Counted from the stretch's first letter, positions 11,173 to 20,208 are shown. The stretch is 64,000 nt of DNA from Agrobacterium tumefaciens (GCF_017726655.1 NZ_CP072309.1:1422501-1486500), one strand, 5' to 3'. Numbers and translations: made by a program. Notes: generated from the letters alone by a model not told the origin.

Positions 11173-12690
11173 ATGCGCACTCCCAAACCCGTTGTTCTGA
11201 CCATTCTCGACGGCTGGGGGCTGAGCGAGGTAACGTCCGGCAATGCGCCCTTTCTGGCAAACACGCCAACCATGGACCGGCTTTTCGCCACTTGCCCGAA
11301 TGCGACGCTGACAACCTTCGGTCCGAAGGTCGGCCTGCCGACGGGGCAGATGGGCAATTCGGAAGTGGGTCATACCAATATCGGCGCTGGCCGTATCGTC
11401 GCCATGGATCTCGGTCAGATCGATCTCGCGATTGAGGATGGCAGCTTTTTCCGCAACGCGGCGATGATCGATTTCGCCGCCAGGGTCAAGGCTGCTGGCG
11501 GTGTGGCGCATCTGATGTGCGTGGTTTCCGATGGCGGTGTCCATGGTCATATCCTGCACGGCCAGGCGGCGGTGAAGCTGATGGTCAGTCACGGTCTGAA
11601 CGTCGTGGTGCATGCCATCACAGATGGTCGCGATGTCGCACCGCAGTCGGCAGAAGATTTCGTCGCAGCGCTCGTCGCAAGCCTGCCGCAGGGGGCAAGC
11701 ATCGGCACGGTGATCGGCCGTTATTATGCGATGGATCGCGACAATCGCTGGGAGCGTGTCGAGAAAGCCTATGACGCCATGGTTCTTGGCAAGGGCGAAC
11801 ACGCGCGGGATGCCGTAAGCGCCGTCTCGCAGAGCTATGCGAATGGCATTACCGACGAATTTATCCTGCCGACGGTGATTGATGGCTATAAGGGCTTCAA
11901 GGCAGGCGATGGTCTGTTCTGCCTCAATTTCCGTGCCGACCGGGCGCGTGAAATCCTGCTTGCGATCGGTGCCGATGAATTCGACGGTTTTCCGCGCGAA
12001 AAGCCCGTCCTTTCTGCGCTGCTTGGCATGGTGGAATATTCCACGCGTCATAGCGCGTTCATGACCACGGCTTATCCGAAGCGGGACATCGTCAATACGT
12101 TGGGTGCATGGGTGGCAAAGCAGGGCCTCACGCAGTTTCGCCTCGCCGAAACGGAGAAGTATCCGCATGTCACCTTCTTCCTGAACGGCGGTAAGGAGGA
12201 GCCGGAAATCGGTGAAGACCGCTTCATGCCGAAGTCACCCAAGGTTGCGACCTACGATCTTCAGCCAGAAATGAGTGCGGCTGAGGTAACCGAGAAATTT
12301 GTCGAGGCAATCGGCAAGGGTTATGACCTGATCGTCACCAATTATGCCAACCCTGACATGGTCGGCCACACAGGTGATCTTCAGGCCGCGATCAAGGCGT
12401 GTGAAGCCGTGGACCGCGGTCTTGGCGAAGTCGTTGCCGCGCTTGAAAAAGTGGGTGGCGCGATGCTGGTCATTGCCGATCACGGCAATTGCGAAACCAT
12501 GATCGATCCGGTCACGGGCGGCCCGCACACGGCCCACACCACCAATCCTGTGCCGGTGATCCTTTTTGGAGGTCCCGATGGGGCAAGGGTGCACGACGGT
12601 ATTCTCGCTGATGTCGCGCCCACCCTGCTGCAACTCATGAACCAGCCTCTGCCGCCGGAAATGACAGGCAAGAGCTTGATCGATCTTTGA
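11173..12690 (+). CDS. gpmI: 2,3-bisphosphoglycerate-independent phosphoglycerate mutase
   Basis: Metal-dependent (usually Mn) enzyme interconverting 3- and 2-phosphoglycerate in glycolysis and gluconeogenesis. It is 505 residues, the standard length. The N-terminal metal-binding motif VVLTILDGWGLSE is present, and the phosphorylated serine is in GNSEVGHTNIGAGR at residue 63. The phosphatase-like C-terminal metal site has NYANPDMVGHTG, IADHGNCETM and HTAHTTNPVP. The frame is open further upstream, but the ATG at 11173 gives the normal family N-terminus. The 243 bases upstream carry no other gene and should hold its promoter. It stands alone, not in an obvious operon. Confidence 0.97.
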   Translation: MRTPKPVVLTILDGWGLSEVTSGNAPFLANTPTMDRLFATCPNATLTTFGPKVGLPTGQMGNSEVGHTNIGAGRIVAMDLGQIDLAIEDGSFFRNAAMIDFAARVKAAGGVAHLMCVVSDGGVHGHILHGQAAVKLMVSHGLNVVVHAITDGRDVAPQSAEDFVAALVASLPQGASIGTVIGRYYAMDRDNRWERVEKAYDAMVLGKGEHARDAVSAVSQSYANGITDEFILPTVIDGYKGFKAGDGLFCLNFRADRAREILLAIGADEFDGFPREKPVLSALLGMVEYSTRHSAFMTTAYPKRDIVNTLGAWVAKQGLTQFRLAETEKYPHVTFFLNGGKEEPEIGEDRFMPKSPKVATYDLQPEMSAAEVTEKFVEAIGKGYDLIVTNYANPDMVGHTGDLQAAIKACEAVDRGLGEVVAALEKVGGAMLVIADHGNCETMIDPVTGGPHTAHTTNPVPVILFGGPDGARVHDGILADVAPTLLQLMNQPLPPEMTGKSLIDL

Positions 12691-12697
12691 TCGTATT

Positions 12698-12732
12698 CCA
12701 TCGCGCGGAGCCCTCCCAGCGCCGCGCGATGG
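12698..12732. terminator. Convergent stem-loop between gpmI and the yeeE/yedE genes
   Basis: A perfect 11-base stem, CCATCGCGCGG (12698-12708) with CCGCGCGATGG (12722-12732), fills the short gap between two converging genes. It is placed to end transcription from both sides. There is no long T-run on either side, so the mechanism is uncertain. Confidence 0.55.
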
Positions 12733-12763
12733 TCCTTTCCGCGTCGGCCGCACGTGTATTGCG

Positions 12764-13201
12764 CTATGAGCGGGTTGCGTAGAGCCGGTCGTGGACCAGC
12801 ATGCCGGCAATCATGGCAGTGACGAAAAACGCGACCGGCGTAAGCCCAAGGCCAAAAGCCGACAAGGCCGGGCCGGGGCAAAAACCGGCAAGCCCCCAAC
12901 CGATGCCGAACATGGCCGAACCTATCAGCAGCGGTCGGTCGATGCGGCTCTTTACAGGCACGCCGAAATCCTCAGCGAGGATAGGCTTGGCAAGGTGCCT
13001 GCTGATCAGCACACCCGGCACGGCCACCATCACAGCGCCCGCGAGAACGAACATCAGGCTCGGGTCCCAGTGGCCGCTTGCTACATCGAGAAAACCCGAA
13101 ACGCGGGCTGGATCGATCATGCCCGACAGCGAAAGGCCGAATCCGAACAGCGCTCCCGCGGCCAATGCAAGGGCAACACGCTCCAAGGCGGGATTTCTCA
13201 T
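12764..13201 (-). CDS. YeeE/YedE-family membrane protein, second half (sulfur-compound transport)
   Basis: Small membrane protein of 145 residues with about four hydrophobic helices and the conserved family stretches FGFGLSLSGMIDPARV and GFCPGPALSAFG. The cysteine in GFCPGP corresponds to a conserved cysteine thought to contact thiosulfate-like substrates in larger YeeE proteins. It is the last gene of the blh-bigR operon and its ATG overlaps the stop of the preceding half-transporter by 4 bases. Two short halves probably form one pore. Export or import of sulfite/thiosulfate is inferred from the operon. Confidence 0.85.
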   Translation of the reverse strand: MRNPALERVALALAAGALFGFGLSLSGMIDPARVSGFLDVASGHWDPSLMFVLAGAVMVAVPGVLISRHLAKPILAEDFGVPVKSRIDRPLLIGSAMFGIGWGLAGFCPGPALSAFGLGLTPVAFFVTAMIAGMLVHDRLYATRS

Positions 13202-13605
13202 GACAGCGCCCCCACCATTGTCGCCGCAAACATCCCCGCAATCAGGAAAGTCGCCGTTGCCGCGATAGAGCGTCGGGAAAACCGCGCCAGCCCCATGATG
13301 CCGTGGCCCGATGTGCAGCCGGAGCCCATTCGTGTGCCAAAACCCACCAGAAGTCCGGCGATGATAACAAGCGGCAAGGGTGCTAGGACGGTGATAGCGG
13401 GCAGCCGATCGAAGGAGGCCGCATAGATATATGGTCCGGCCAGCAAGCCGGCGAGAAAGCTGAGGTCCGCGAGGCGCCGCTCCCTGCTCAGCGTCTTTCC
13501 GATCATACCGCTGATCCCGGCGATACGACCGTTAAAGAGAAAAAGCAGAACGCAGGCAAGACCGAGCAGCATGCCGCCGAAAAGAGGATGCCAGTAAGGG
13601 CTCAT
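13198..13605 (-). CDS. YeeE/YedE-family membrane protein, first half (sulfur-compound transport)
   Basis: Membrane protein of 135 residues with about four hydrophobic segments and the family cysteine motif GSGCTSGHGIMGLARFS. It partners the next gene (4-base overlap), the pair equalling one full-length YeeE-type transporter. Its own ATG at 13605 overlaps the end of the bigR gene by 4 bases. In Xylella and Agrobacterium the BigR operon encodes similar proteins, proposed to move sulfur oxyanions formed by the sulfur dioxygenase. Substrate is not visible in the sequence. Confidence 0.86.
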   Translation of the reverse strand: MSPYWHPLFGGMLLGLACVLLFLFNGRIAGISGMIGKTLSRERRLADLSFLAGLLAGPYIYAASFDRLPAITVLAPLPLVIIAGLLVGFGTRMGSGCTSGHGIMGLARFSRRSIAATATFLIAGMFAATMVGALS

Positions 13606-13958
13606 TGGGTTTCCTCGCCCGGCGCGCAGAAGATGGCGTACAAGGCCTCGATCAATTGGGCCGCTTTCTCCTGCGTCAGTCTGTAGAATATCTGCTTGGC
13701 GTCGCGTCGCGTCTCGACCACCCCAGCTTCGCGAAGGACGCCTAACTGCTGGGAGAGTGTCGGTTGGCGGATGTCCAGTTTGGACTCCAGCTCACCGACC
13801 GAAAACTCCCCTTGCGCCAGCGTGCAGGCGAGCAACAGCCGGGCAGGATGAGCGAGCGTTTTCAGGAGCAATGCGACTTCGCCGGCCCTTTCCTCCATCG
13901 CGGGGAGGGAAATTTCACCACTATGGTGCGGCTTGTTGGCTGTGGCTTTCTCTACCAT
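13602..13958 (-). CDS. bigR: ArsR-family redox/sulfide sensor repressor BigR
   Basis: Winged-helix repressor of 118 residues. The recognition region DIRQPTLSQQLGVLREAGVVETRRDAKQIFYRL is typical of the BigR/SqrR subgroup of ArsR. Cys45 in LLACTLAQGEFSVGEL and Cys111 in IFCAPG near the C-terminus are placed like the two cysteines that sense sulfide/persulfide through a disulfide or polysulfide bridge in BigR and SqrR. It lacks the histidine/cysteine metal motif of metal-sensing ArsR proteins. The gene overlaps blh by 7 bases, and an AT-rich palindrome upstream of blh is the likely operator (autoregulation of the whole operon). Confidence 0.88.
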   Translation of the reverse strand: MVEKATANKPHHSGEISLPAMEERAGEVALLLKTLAHPARLLLACTLAQGEFSVGELESKLDIRQPTLSQQLGVLREAGVVETRRDAKQIFYRLTQEKAAQLIEALYAIFCAPGEETQ

Positions 13959-15247
13959 GCGCTACCCCCAAGCACGTCGAGCGGGAGCTTCAGATAGCGG
14001 ACGCCGTTCGCCTCCGGCTCGGGCAGGCGGCCGCCGCAAATATTCACCTGGAGGGCATGAAGAATAAGTTTCGGCATCGGTAAAGTCTTGTCCCGCGCTT
14101 CCCTTAGGCGGACAAAGCCCTCTTCCGTCATGCCGGCAATATGCGGATTGCTGCGCTTTTGTTCGCCAACCGTGCTTTCCCATTTTGGAGAGCGGCCGCC
14201 GGGTTGATAGTCATGGCCGGTGAAAAGACGCGCCTCATCTGGAAGCGAGAGAATATCCTGAATAGAGGCCCAGAGCTGTCTTGCGCTACCGCCCGGAAAA
14301 TCCGCACGCGCGGTGCCTGAATCGGGCATGAAGAGCGTATCGTGCACGAAAGCTGCATTGCCCACCACATAGCTGACGGAGGCAAGCGTATGGCCGGGGG
14401 AGAAGAGGACGCGCGCCTCAAGAGAGCCGATACGGAAGCTCTCGCCAGCTTCAAACAGGTGGTCCCATTGTGACCCGTCGGTTTTGAAGTCCGGCCAGTT
14501 ATATTTCTCCTGCCAGAGCTTCTGCACATGTTTGACCTTTGCGCCTATCGCCGTCGGCGCGCCGGTCTTTCCCTTCAGATAATAAGCGGCAGAAAAATGA
14601 TCGGCATGCGGATGGGTATCGAGAATCCATTCCACGGTGAGGTTCTCGCTTGCGACATAGGCCAGAATGGCGTCGGCATTCATGGTTCCTGTCGCGCCGG
14701 ACTTCTCATCGAAGTCTAAGACTGGATCGATAATCGCACATCGCCTCGTCTTGGGGTCGGAAACGACATATTGAACGCTCGACGTGCGCGGATCGAAAAA
14801 GGCTTTGACATGCGGTGCCGCTGCCGCGCGGCGATCAAGCCAGCGGATCGCTCCCGACAGGTCAAAGCCATGCGCATTGCCAAAGGCTTCAATGGCGTCT
14901 CGCTCGATGCGCCCGTCGAGTGCTTCTCCGAGCACATGGAGTGTGAGCGCACGCGTGCCGCCCTTGCAGTGGGCAAAAACCGGACCTTCCGCTTCCGCCA
15001 TTTTCTTTTGAAAGGCGCGGATATCTGCTTCGGTGATGGTCGGACCCGTGACTGGGATGAAGCCATAATCCATGCCGGCGGCCTGAGCGGCCGTTCTTTC
15101 CTGCGCGTTACCTGATTGGGCAGGCTCTTCTCCATCCGGTCGGGCATTGATGATGGTCTTAAAGCCCTGTGCGGAGAGCGATTGGAATTCGGCGATCATT
15201 GGCTGGTCCGCCACGGTCAGGCGTTCATTGATCTTCACGGCTTTCAT
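13952..15247 (-). CDS. blh: Blh-type fusion: DUF442 phosphatase-like domain plus persulfide dioxygenase (metallo-beta-lactamase fold)
   Basis: Protein of 431 residues with two parts. Residues about 1-110 are a DUF442 domain with a cysteine-phosphatase-like loop AHCKGGTRALTLHVLG, probably acting as a sulfurtransferase. Residues about 120-431 are an ETHE1-like metallo-beta-lactamase fold with the metal motif THPHADHFSAAY near residue 211, SPGHTLASVSYVVG and FTGHDYQPGGR. ETHE1-type enzymes oxidise glutathione persulfide to sulfite with one iron. First gene of the operon with bigR and the YeeE halves; the set removes sulfide/persulfide. The ATG at 15247 has an AGGAG-like site (GGAGAGGCAG) upstream. 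Confidence 0.93.
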   Translation of the reverse strand: MKAVKINERLTVADQPMIAEFQSLSAQGFKTIINARPDGEEPAQSGNAQERTAAQAAGMDYGFIPVTGPTITEADIRAFQKKMAEAEGPVFAHCKGGTRALTLHVLGEALDGRIERDAIEAFGNAHGFDLSGAIRWLDRRAAAAPHVKAFFDPRTSSVQYVVSDPKTRRCAIIDPVLDFDEKSGATGTMNADAILAYVASENLTVEWILDTHPHADHFSAAYYLKGKTGAPTAIGAKVKHVQKLWQEKYNWPDFKTDGSQWDHLFEAGESFRIGSLEARVLFSPGHTLASVSYVVGNAAFVHDTLFMPDSGTARADFPGGSARQLWASIQDILSLPDEARLFTGHDYQPGGRSPKWESTVGEQKRSNPHIAGMTEEGFVRLREARDKTLPMPKLILHALQVNICGGRLPEPEANGVRYLKLPLDVLGGSAW

Positions 15248-15256
15248 CTGCCTCTC

Positions 15257-15299
15257 CTACAATGATACGATATATATTATCATATAATGTATATTGTAG
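15257..15299 (-). promoter_or_regulatory. AT-rich palindromic operator/promoter of the blh-bigR operon
   Basis: Directly upstream of blh, CTACAAT (15257-15263) and ATTGTAG (15293-15299) form a perfect inverted repeat around 29 nearly pure A/T bases rich in TATA and ATAAT. The earlier start codon is only 9 bases away, so a bound protein here would block the promoter. BigR in Xylella and Agrobacterium is known to bind an AT-rich dyad in the same location. The match to that site is inferred from position and composition. Confidence 0.7.
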
Positions 15300-15412
15300 T
15301 GTGGCAATCGGCACTGATGTTTTTCTGAGGGCGTACTTATTGAAAAATGTACCCTGTGCCTGAAAGCAGGCACAGGGCACTGGTCTGGCAGCTCGCCGGG
15401 GACGCGTCCTAC

Positions 15413-15898
15413 TCAAACGGCAAGCCTGCGGCGCGTTGCCCTCCAGCCAAGAAGGATGGCAGCAACCAGCAGAACCGTCTGGGCAATGAGAAACGGAGGC
15501 TCATTGCCGTTCGGCGCCAGGGCGTTCAGGCTTTCTACCTTTAAAAAGGACTGGACGATCAGCACGAACATATTGAGGTAAAGGCTGATCGTGGCGGTGA
15601 TCGAGTAGATAATCCTTGCCTTGCCCCTCAGGCCGTATCCGTAGAGCGCAATCAGCGCGACAGCCATGACGATCGTCGAGACGATGCCGACCCCCAGGGC
15701 AGGTGTGAAATTGCCGATTGGAAACAGGAAGCCGGAAAGAGTCGTGGCGAACGTGGTGATGAGGAAAATTGCTGTCACTCGCGGCATCCACCGCCCCGCC
15801 GCGTAGGCTGGCAGGGCAACGAGCCCGGCGGCAATGCCGATGAAGCTTAAACCGACGTGCAATGCCGTGAATTGGGGAATGGTGAGGCCGAGGATCAT
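15413..15898 (-). CDS. Small integral membrane protein, unknown function
   Basis: Protein of 161 residues that is hydrophobic almost throughout, with about four predicted transmembrane segments (near residues 10-32, 40-62, 68-90, 105-125) and a short final one before a basic tail GWRATRRRLAV. I do not recognise a named family. It starts 12 bases before the stop of the SDR gene upstream on the same strand, so the two may be co-transcribed. The gap to the blh start (15300-15412) shows nothing I can name. Confidence 0.75.
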   Translation of the reverse strand: MILGLTIPQFTALHVGLSFIGIAAGLVALPAYAAGRWMPRVTAIFLITTFATTLSGFLFPIGNFTPALGVGIVSTIVMAVALIALYGYGLRGKARIIYSITATISLYLNMFVLIVQSFLKVESLNALAPNGNEPPFLIAQTVLLVAAILLGWRATRRRLAV

Positions 15899-15910
15899 GG
15901 CACGTCTCCT

Positions 15911-16702
15911 CTATTCGGATTTTATGGCGTGATACCGGCTGGCGGCACGTGCATGTGACAGGTTGGGCCGCAGCGCTGCACGCGCAGCGAGGAAATTGTC
16001 GAGATCGGTCGTATCCGGCAGCGATGGAATAGTCAGCGTTTCGCCGAGATCGAGACCGGCAAGGGCGGCATCCACCATCTCGTAAACATCCATGACCATG
16101 GAGGCCGGAATGGCGTCGAGCCGTTCCTCTTCCCAGATCGCGGTGCGGGTGATGCCGGGCAGGACCGCCTGCACCCGCACGCCCGAAGGTGAGAGCTGCG
16201 CCTGCATCGCCTCGGTGAAGGCCAGCACGAAGGCTTTCGTGGCAGGATAGACTGCGGTGAATGCCGCGGGCATCAGCGCCGTGACGGAGGTGATGTTGAT
16301 GATCGTGCCGTTTCCGCTGTCGGCAAGGCGGGGGGCGATGGCGGCCGCAAGGCGGGTCACGGCGAGAATGTTGAGGTTGATCATCGTCGTTACATAGGCG
16401 GGGTCCAGCGCCGTAATCGCTCCGTCCCCGGCTATGCCGGCATTGTTGACGAGGCCGGTGATGTCATGATCTTCGCGCAGCCGTCTTTCGACCCTTTCTA
16501 GGTCCTCTGCGCGTGACAGATCGGCGGAAAGAACCTCGACAACAATGTGGTGATCCTTTTCCAGCTGCGCGGCCAATGCTTTCAGTTTTTCGGCGCGCCG
16601 CGCCACGAGAACGAGATCGTGGCCACGTTTTGCCAGACGTTCGGCATAGACGGCGCCGATGCCATCGGATGCGCCGGTAATGAGAAATGTATTCTGCGAC
16701 AT
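15911..16702 (-). CDS. Short-chain dehydrogenase/reductase
   Basis: NAD(P)-dependent oxidoreductase of 263 residues with the classical SDR pattern: cofactor loop TGASDGIGAVYAERLA (residues 8-23), NNAGIAGDG (about 88-96), and the active-site YPATK after a conserved serine in ITSVTALMPAAF. An arginine-rich ARRAEKL after the second strand suggests NADP preference. The open frame runs further upstream, overlapping the hydrolase gene, but the ATG at 16702 gives the family N-terminus MSQNTFLITGAS. Substrate is unknown. The next gene upstream (hydrolase) ends 25 bases away on the same strand. Confidence 0.9.
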   Translation of the reverse strand: MSQNTFLITGASDGIGAVYAERLAKRGHDLVLVARRAEKLKALAAQLEKDHHIVVEVLSADLSRAEDLERVERRLREDHDITGLVNNAGIAGDGAITALDPAYVTTMINLNILAVTRLAAAIAPRLADSGNGTIINITSVTALMPAAFTAVYPATKAFVLAFTEAMQAQLSPSGVRVQAVLPGITRTAIWEEERLDAIPASMVMDVYEMVDAALAGLDLGETLTIPSLPDTTDLDNFLAARAALRPNLSHARAASRYHAIKSE

Positions 16703-16727
16703 TTTCGTGTCTCCTGTGTGCGTGGTT

Positions 16728-17555
16728 TCAGTCCTGGATGAAGGCAAGCAGATCGGCGTTGAACCGATCCTGGTGGGTCTGGGTGAGGCCATGATCGGCG
16801 CCCTCATAAATTTTGAGAACCGCATGTTTGACGATCTTGACGGTCGAAAGGGCGGAAGCACCGACCGGTACGATCTGGTCGTCATCGCCGTGCAGAACCA
16901 GCGTGGGTTTGTCGAAGGCCTTCAGGTCCTGATTAAAATCGCTTTCCGAAAAGGCGCGGATGCTGTCGAGTTGACCCTTCAGCCCGCCCATCATGCCCTG
17001 ACGCCAGAATTCCTCGCGAATGCCTTCCGAAATCACGGCACCCTCCCGGTTGTAGCCGTAGAAGGGGATTGTCAGGTCTTTGAAGAACTGGCTGCGATTA
17101 TCGTAGGTGCCCTTGCGAATACCGTCGAAAACATCGATCGGCAGGCCGATGGGATTGCTCTCCGTCTTCAGCATTAGTGGTGGTACGGCGCCGATGAGGG
17201 CGATCTTTGCGACGCGAGCCGTACCGTGCCGGCCCACATAGCGGGTAACTTCGCCACCGCCCGTGGAATGACCGACGAGAATGATGTCGTGAAGGTCAAG
17301 CTGTTCGATCAGCTCGGACAGGTCATCGGCATATTGATCCATGGTATTGTTGTGCCAGACTTGGTCGGAACGCCCGTGGCTGCGGCGGTCGTGGGCGATG
17401 GTGCGGAACCCGTTGTTGGCGAAAAACACCATCTGCGCATCCCAGGTGTCGGCGCTGAGCGGCCAGCCATGGGAGAAGATGATGGGCTGGCCGTGCCTGG
17501 TGCCCCAGTCTTTATAGAAAATATGTGTTCCGTCTCTGGTGGTTATCGTTGTCAT
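16728..17555 (-). CDS. Alpha/beta hydrolase, non-heme chloroperoxidase/arylesterase type
   Basis: Hydrolase of 275 residues typical of the cofactor-free haloperoxidase/esterase group. The oxyanion motif is [13 protein letters not shown], the nucleophile elbow is VGHSTGGGE, the acid lies in [11 protein letters not shown], and the catalytic histidine in [21 protein letters not shown] is also characteristic. Physiological substrate is unknown. The ATG at 17555 follows a CAGGAGAGAG site. It is divergent from the GlxA-type regulator at 17685, which may control it together with the SDR and membrane-protein genes. Confidence 0.92.
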   Translation of the reverse strand: MTTITTRDGTHIFYKDWGTRHGQPIIFSHGWPLSADTWDAQMVFFANNGFRTIAHDRRSHGRSDQVWHNNTMDQYADDLSELIEQLDLHDIILVGHSTGGGEVTRYVGRHGTARVAKIALIGAVPPLMLKTESNPIGLPIDVFDGIRKGTYDNRSQFFKDLTIPFYGYNREGAVISEGIREEFWRQGMMGGLKGQLDSIRAFSESDFNQDLKAFDKPTLVLHGDDDQIVPVGASALSTVKIVKHAVLKIYEGADHGLTQTHQDRFNADLLAFIQD

Positions 17556-17684
17556 CGCTCTCTCTCCTGTTGCAGGGAGCTTGCTTGCGTCCCGTGGGAA
17601 TAGAGATACTCTTTGGGCGGCGGGCACTGGATTGGCGCTTCTGACAGAAAGCGGGCCAAAATTGACAAAACGGGGGTAAGGGGC

Positions 17685-18671
17685 ATGGCGGGAATCTCGG
17701 GAAGCGCGCTGGAGGTGGGGCTTGTCCTCTATCGGGACTGTCAGGTCGCCATGGTTCACGGCATCACCGATCTTTTTGCGATCGCATCGGTTTTTTCGCA
17801 GGATCGCGGCGGGCCGAGATTGCGGGTCAGCCACTGGAGCATGGATGACGACGGCGAGTTTTCACGCTGTCATGACACCAATCCGGGACAAGCGGGGCAC
17901 CCCGATATCTTAGTGGTTCCCGGCAGGTTGACCGGCCCTGCTGAGATTGACGAAGCCGAGCCTTACGCCCGCTGGTTGCTTGATCGCCACGCCCAGGGTG
18001 CCACGCTGGCGGCCAGTTGCGGCGGTTCGTTTCTTCTCGCTGCGACCGGGCTGCTGTCAGGCCGCCCCGCCACGACGCACTGGTTTTTTGCGGAGCTGTT
18101 TCGGGAGCGCTTTCCCGATATTCGTCTCGACATAGACAAGGTCGTCATCGAGGACGGTGATATTATCACGGCCGGCGGGCTGATGGCATGGACCGATCTG
18201 GGCCTGCGCATCGTCGACCGGCTGCTGGGCCCCTCGGTGATGATCGAGACGGGCAAGTTCCTGCTGATCGATCCTGCCGGGCGGGAACAGCGCCATTATA
18301 GCAGCTTCGCCCCGAGATTGACGCATGGCGACGAGCCGATCCTGAAGGTCCAGCACTGGTTGCAGGCCCGTGCCGGGCGCGCGACAAGCGTTAGCGACAT
18401 GGCGACCCATGCCGGGCTGGAGGAGCGCACTTTCCTGCGTCGCTTCAAGGCTGCGACGGGCATGAAACCAATCGAATACGTACAGCACCTGCGGGTTGGC
18501 AAGGCGCGGGAATTGCTGGAGTTCACCCGTCGTTCCGTGGACCAGATCGCATGGTCAGTCGGATATGAAGATGCCGCCGCCTTCCGCCGCGTCTTTAACC
18601 GTGTCCTCGGCCTTTCGCCGGGAGAATATCGAAACCGCTTTTCAAGCAGTTCCGCCATGGCTGCCGCCTGA
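17685..18671 (+). CDS. GlxA-type transcriptional regulator (DJ-1/PfpI domain plus AraC helix-turn-helix)
   Basis: Regulator of 328 residues. Residues about 10-190 form a DJ-1/PfpI glutamine-amidotransferase-like domain with the nucleophile-elbow region [15 protein letters not shown]; residues about 215-320 hold two AraC helix-turn-helix motifs ([19 protein letters not shown] and [20 protein letters not shown]). The ATG at 17685 follows GGGGTAAGGGG; a TTG 24 codons earlier is in frame but has no ribosome site. Its divergent position 129 bases from the hydrolase suggests it regulates the 15.4-17.6 kb genes. Such regulators often respond to small amines or aldehydes; the ligand is not visible here. 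Confidence 0.9.
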   Translation: MAGISGSALEVGLVLYRDCQVAMVHGITDLFAIASVFSQDRGGPRLRVSHWSMDDDGEFSRCHDTNPGQAGHPDILVVPGRLTGPAEIDEAEPYARWLLDRHAQGATLAASCGGSFLLAATGLLSGRPATTHWFFAELFRERFPDIRLDIDKVVIEDGDIITAGGLMAWTDLGLRIVDRLLGPSVMIETGKFLLIDPAGREQRHYSSFAPRLTHGDEPILKVQHWLQARAGRATSVSDMATHAGLEERTFLRRFKAATGMKPIEYVQHLRVGKARELLEFTRRSVDQIAWSVGYEDAAAFRRVFNRVLGLSPGEYRNRFSSSSAMAAA

Positions 18672-19180
18672 CTGTCCTCGTCGAAGGTTTTCGTTTGGGG
18701 TAGCGAAGCCTGACGGCTAAGCGGGCGCCCGCCGATAGAAGGCGAGGGAGCCTGCGAGGCATGAAGGGCGCCGCCGCAGATACGATCGAGCCAAAGGGCC
18801 CGGATGCCCGTAGCAGGCCGACAGCCTGAGAGCCGGGCACCCTATGGGACAACCAGAAAGTCGGAAGCTTTCGCGAGCATCCGAACCTCCTGTGGAGCGA
18901 GGAATAAAGGCCTTTTCAGGCGCAGCGACACGGCCGGCCTGAACGGGTGACGTATATCGGAGTTCACCGGCTGACGGCCAGTAATCGATAATTTTAGTAG
19001 ACTATTAAATCGCGCAACGATCTTTCAACGGTTGCGAGGAGTATAAACAAACATGCCGCGCCAGTGGGGGCGCCGTGATGCAAGCTTGGCGTCTAGTCGG
19101 CGTATTCGAGGTTTTCCCGCCACAGGGAGGCCGCCTCTGTGTCGCCCAGAAGATTTACACTCGTACTCGGATGCATCGCC
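18672..19180. other. 509-base intergenic stretch with structured GC-rich part, no gene recognised
   Basis: The first 280 bases are GC-rich and full of self-complementary pieces: the palindrome GCGGGCGCCCGC near 18720-18731; a nested hairpin with outer stem GCCCGG (18798-18803)/CCGGGC (18833-18838) and inner stem CAGGC (18814-18818)/GCCTG (18824-18828); and TCGGA/TCCGA near 18861-18885. No homologous coding frame is seen. The last part (18985-19020) turns AT-rich and contains the dyad motif listed separately. It may be a decayed mobile element or an unrecognised RNA. Confidence 0.4.
18993..19009. promoter_or_regulatory. Dyad motif copy 1, shared with the site at 26065
   Basis: TTTAGTAGACTATTAAA is a near-palindrome (14 of 17 positions symmetric) centred on TAGACTA and followed by TCG. 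A copy with four differences, also followed by TCG, lies at 26065-26081 before another LLM monooxygenase gene. It sits 171 bases upstream of the gene at 19181. Operator function is inferred from repetition and symmetry. Confidence 0.5.
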
Positions 19181-20203
19181 ATGCCACTTTCCCATATTTC
19201 ACACTTCGCCTTTCTCGTGCCCGGCAATTATCTGGACGACGATCCGGGGCGGGGGATCGAGGAAACACTGGGGCTTTTCGAGGTTGGCGAGGCGCTCGGA
19301 TTTCATAGCGCCTGGGTTCGGCAGCGTCACTTGGAGCGAGGCGTATCCTCGGCGGCCACCTTTCTTGCCGCCGCGTCGCAGCGTACGAAACGGATTGGAC
19401 TAGGCACCGCCGTCATTCAGCTGGGTTATGAGAACCCGTTTCGACTGGCCGAAGATCTGGCCACAGTTGATGTTCTCTCGCGTGGCCGGCTGAATGTTGG
19501 GGTGTCGGTTGGTGCGCCGCCTTTCGCACATCTCATCTCGGACTATGTAGACGACGCTCCCGAGGCGGATTACAGCCACGCCCGCGCCGAAAAGCTTGCC
19601 GCGGCGCTCAGGTCGCAACCCTTGTCCAGCGATACGGAGGCGGGTAATGCGGCCGGTGCGCAGGTCCCGCGTCTGCGGCCCTTTGCCGAGGGGCTAACAG
19701 ACCGGCTGTGGTATGGCGGCGGATCCCAGAATTCCGCCCGCTGGGCCGGCAAGGCTGGGTTTAATCTCCTGACTGGAAATATCGTTAGTGGTGAAGATAC
19801 CGACGATTTCCTGACGGCCCAGGCCGCTCTCCTTTCCCGCTTCAGGCGAGAATGGGCCCATGAGCGCCCGCCGCGTGTCGCTCTCGGCCGTGTGATCCTG
19901 CCGACCGACAGCGCCAGCCCCGCGACCCGGCGCCGGTACGGGGAGTTCGTTGCGGAGCGCGACAAGCGCACGCGCGCACCACATGGTGCACGCCGCACGC
20001 TTTTCCTGCCCGATATCGTCGGCTCTACCGAAAAGATCCTGGAAACTCTCTCGCGCGATCCGGTCTTGCCGCATGTCTCGGAGCTCCGCCTGGAGTTGCC
20101 TTACGAGTTCCAGTCTGAGGACTATCGTCAGATTCTATCTGACTTCGCTTCGATCCTGCCACAGCTCAATAAAAATACCTCGCCCTTGAAGGTAGCGGGC
20201 TGA
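19181..20203 (+). CDS. LLM-class flavin-dependent monooxygenase
   Basis: Bacterial-luciferase-like protein of 340 residues with a TIM-barrel layout. Family features are HISHFAFLVPGNYLDD at the start, LGFHSAWVRQRH after the first helix, TKRIGLGTAVIQLGYENPFRLAEDLATVDVLS in pieces (the conserved middle block), GRLNVGVSVG, and RLWYGGGSQNSARWAGKAGFNLL as the phosphate-binding part for FMN. It needs reduced FMN from a separate reductase, plausibly that at 23795. The ATG at 19181 is chosen over an upstream in-frame GTG at 19139. It converges with the next monooxygenase gene, only 5 bases apart at their stops. Substrate unknown; organosulfur is inferred from context. Confidence 0.88.
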   Translation: MPLSHISHFAFLVPGNYLDDDPGRGIEETLGLFEVGEALGFHSAWVRQRHLERGVSSAATFLAAASQRTKRIGLGTAVIQLGYENPFRLAEDLATVDVLSRGRLNVGVSVGAPPFAHLISDYVDDAPEADYSHARAEKLAAALRSQPLSSDTEAGNAAGAQVPRLRPFAEGLTDRLWYGGGSQNSARWAGKAGFNLLTGNIVSGEDTDDFLTAQAALLSRFRREWAHERPPRVALGRVILPTDSASPATRRRYGEFVAERDKRTRAPHGARRTLFLPDIVGSTEKILETLSRDPVLPHVSELRLELPYEFQSEDYRQILSDFASILPQLNKNTSPLKVAG

Positions 20204-20208
20204 CGCTC

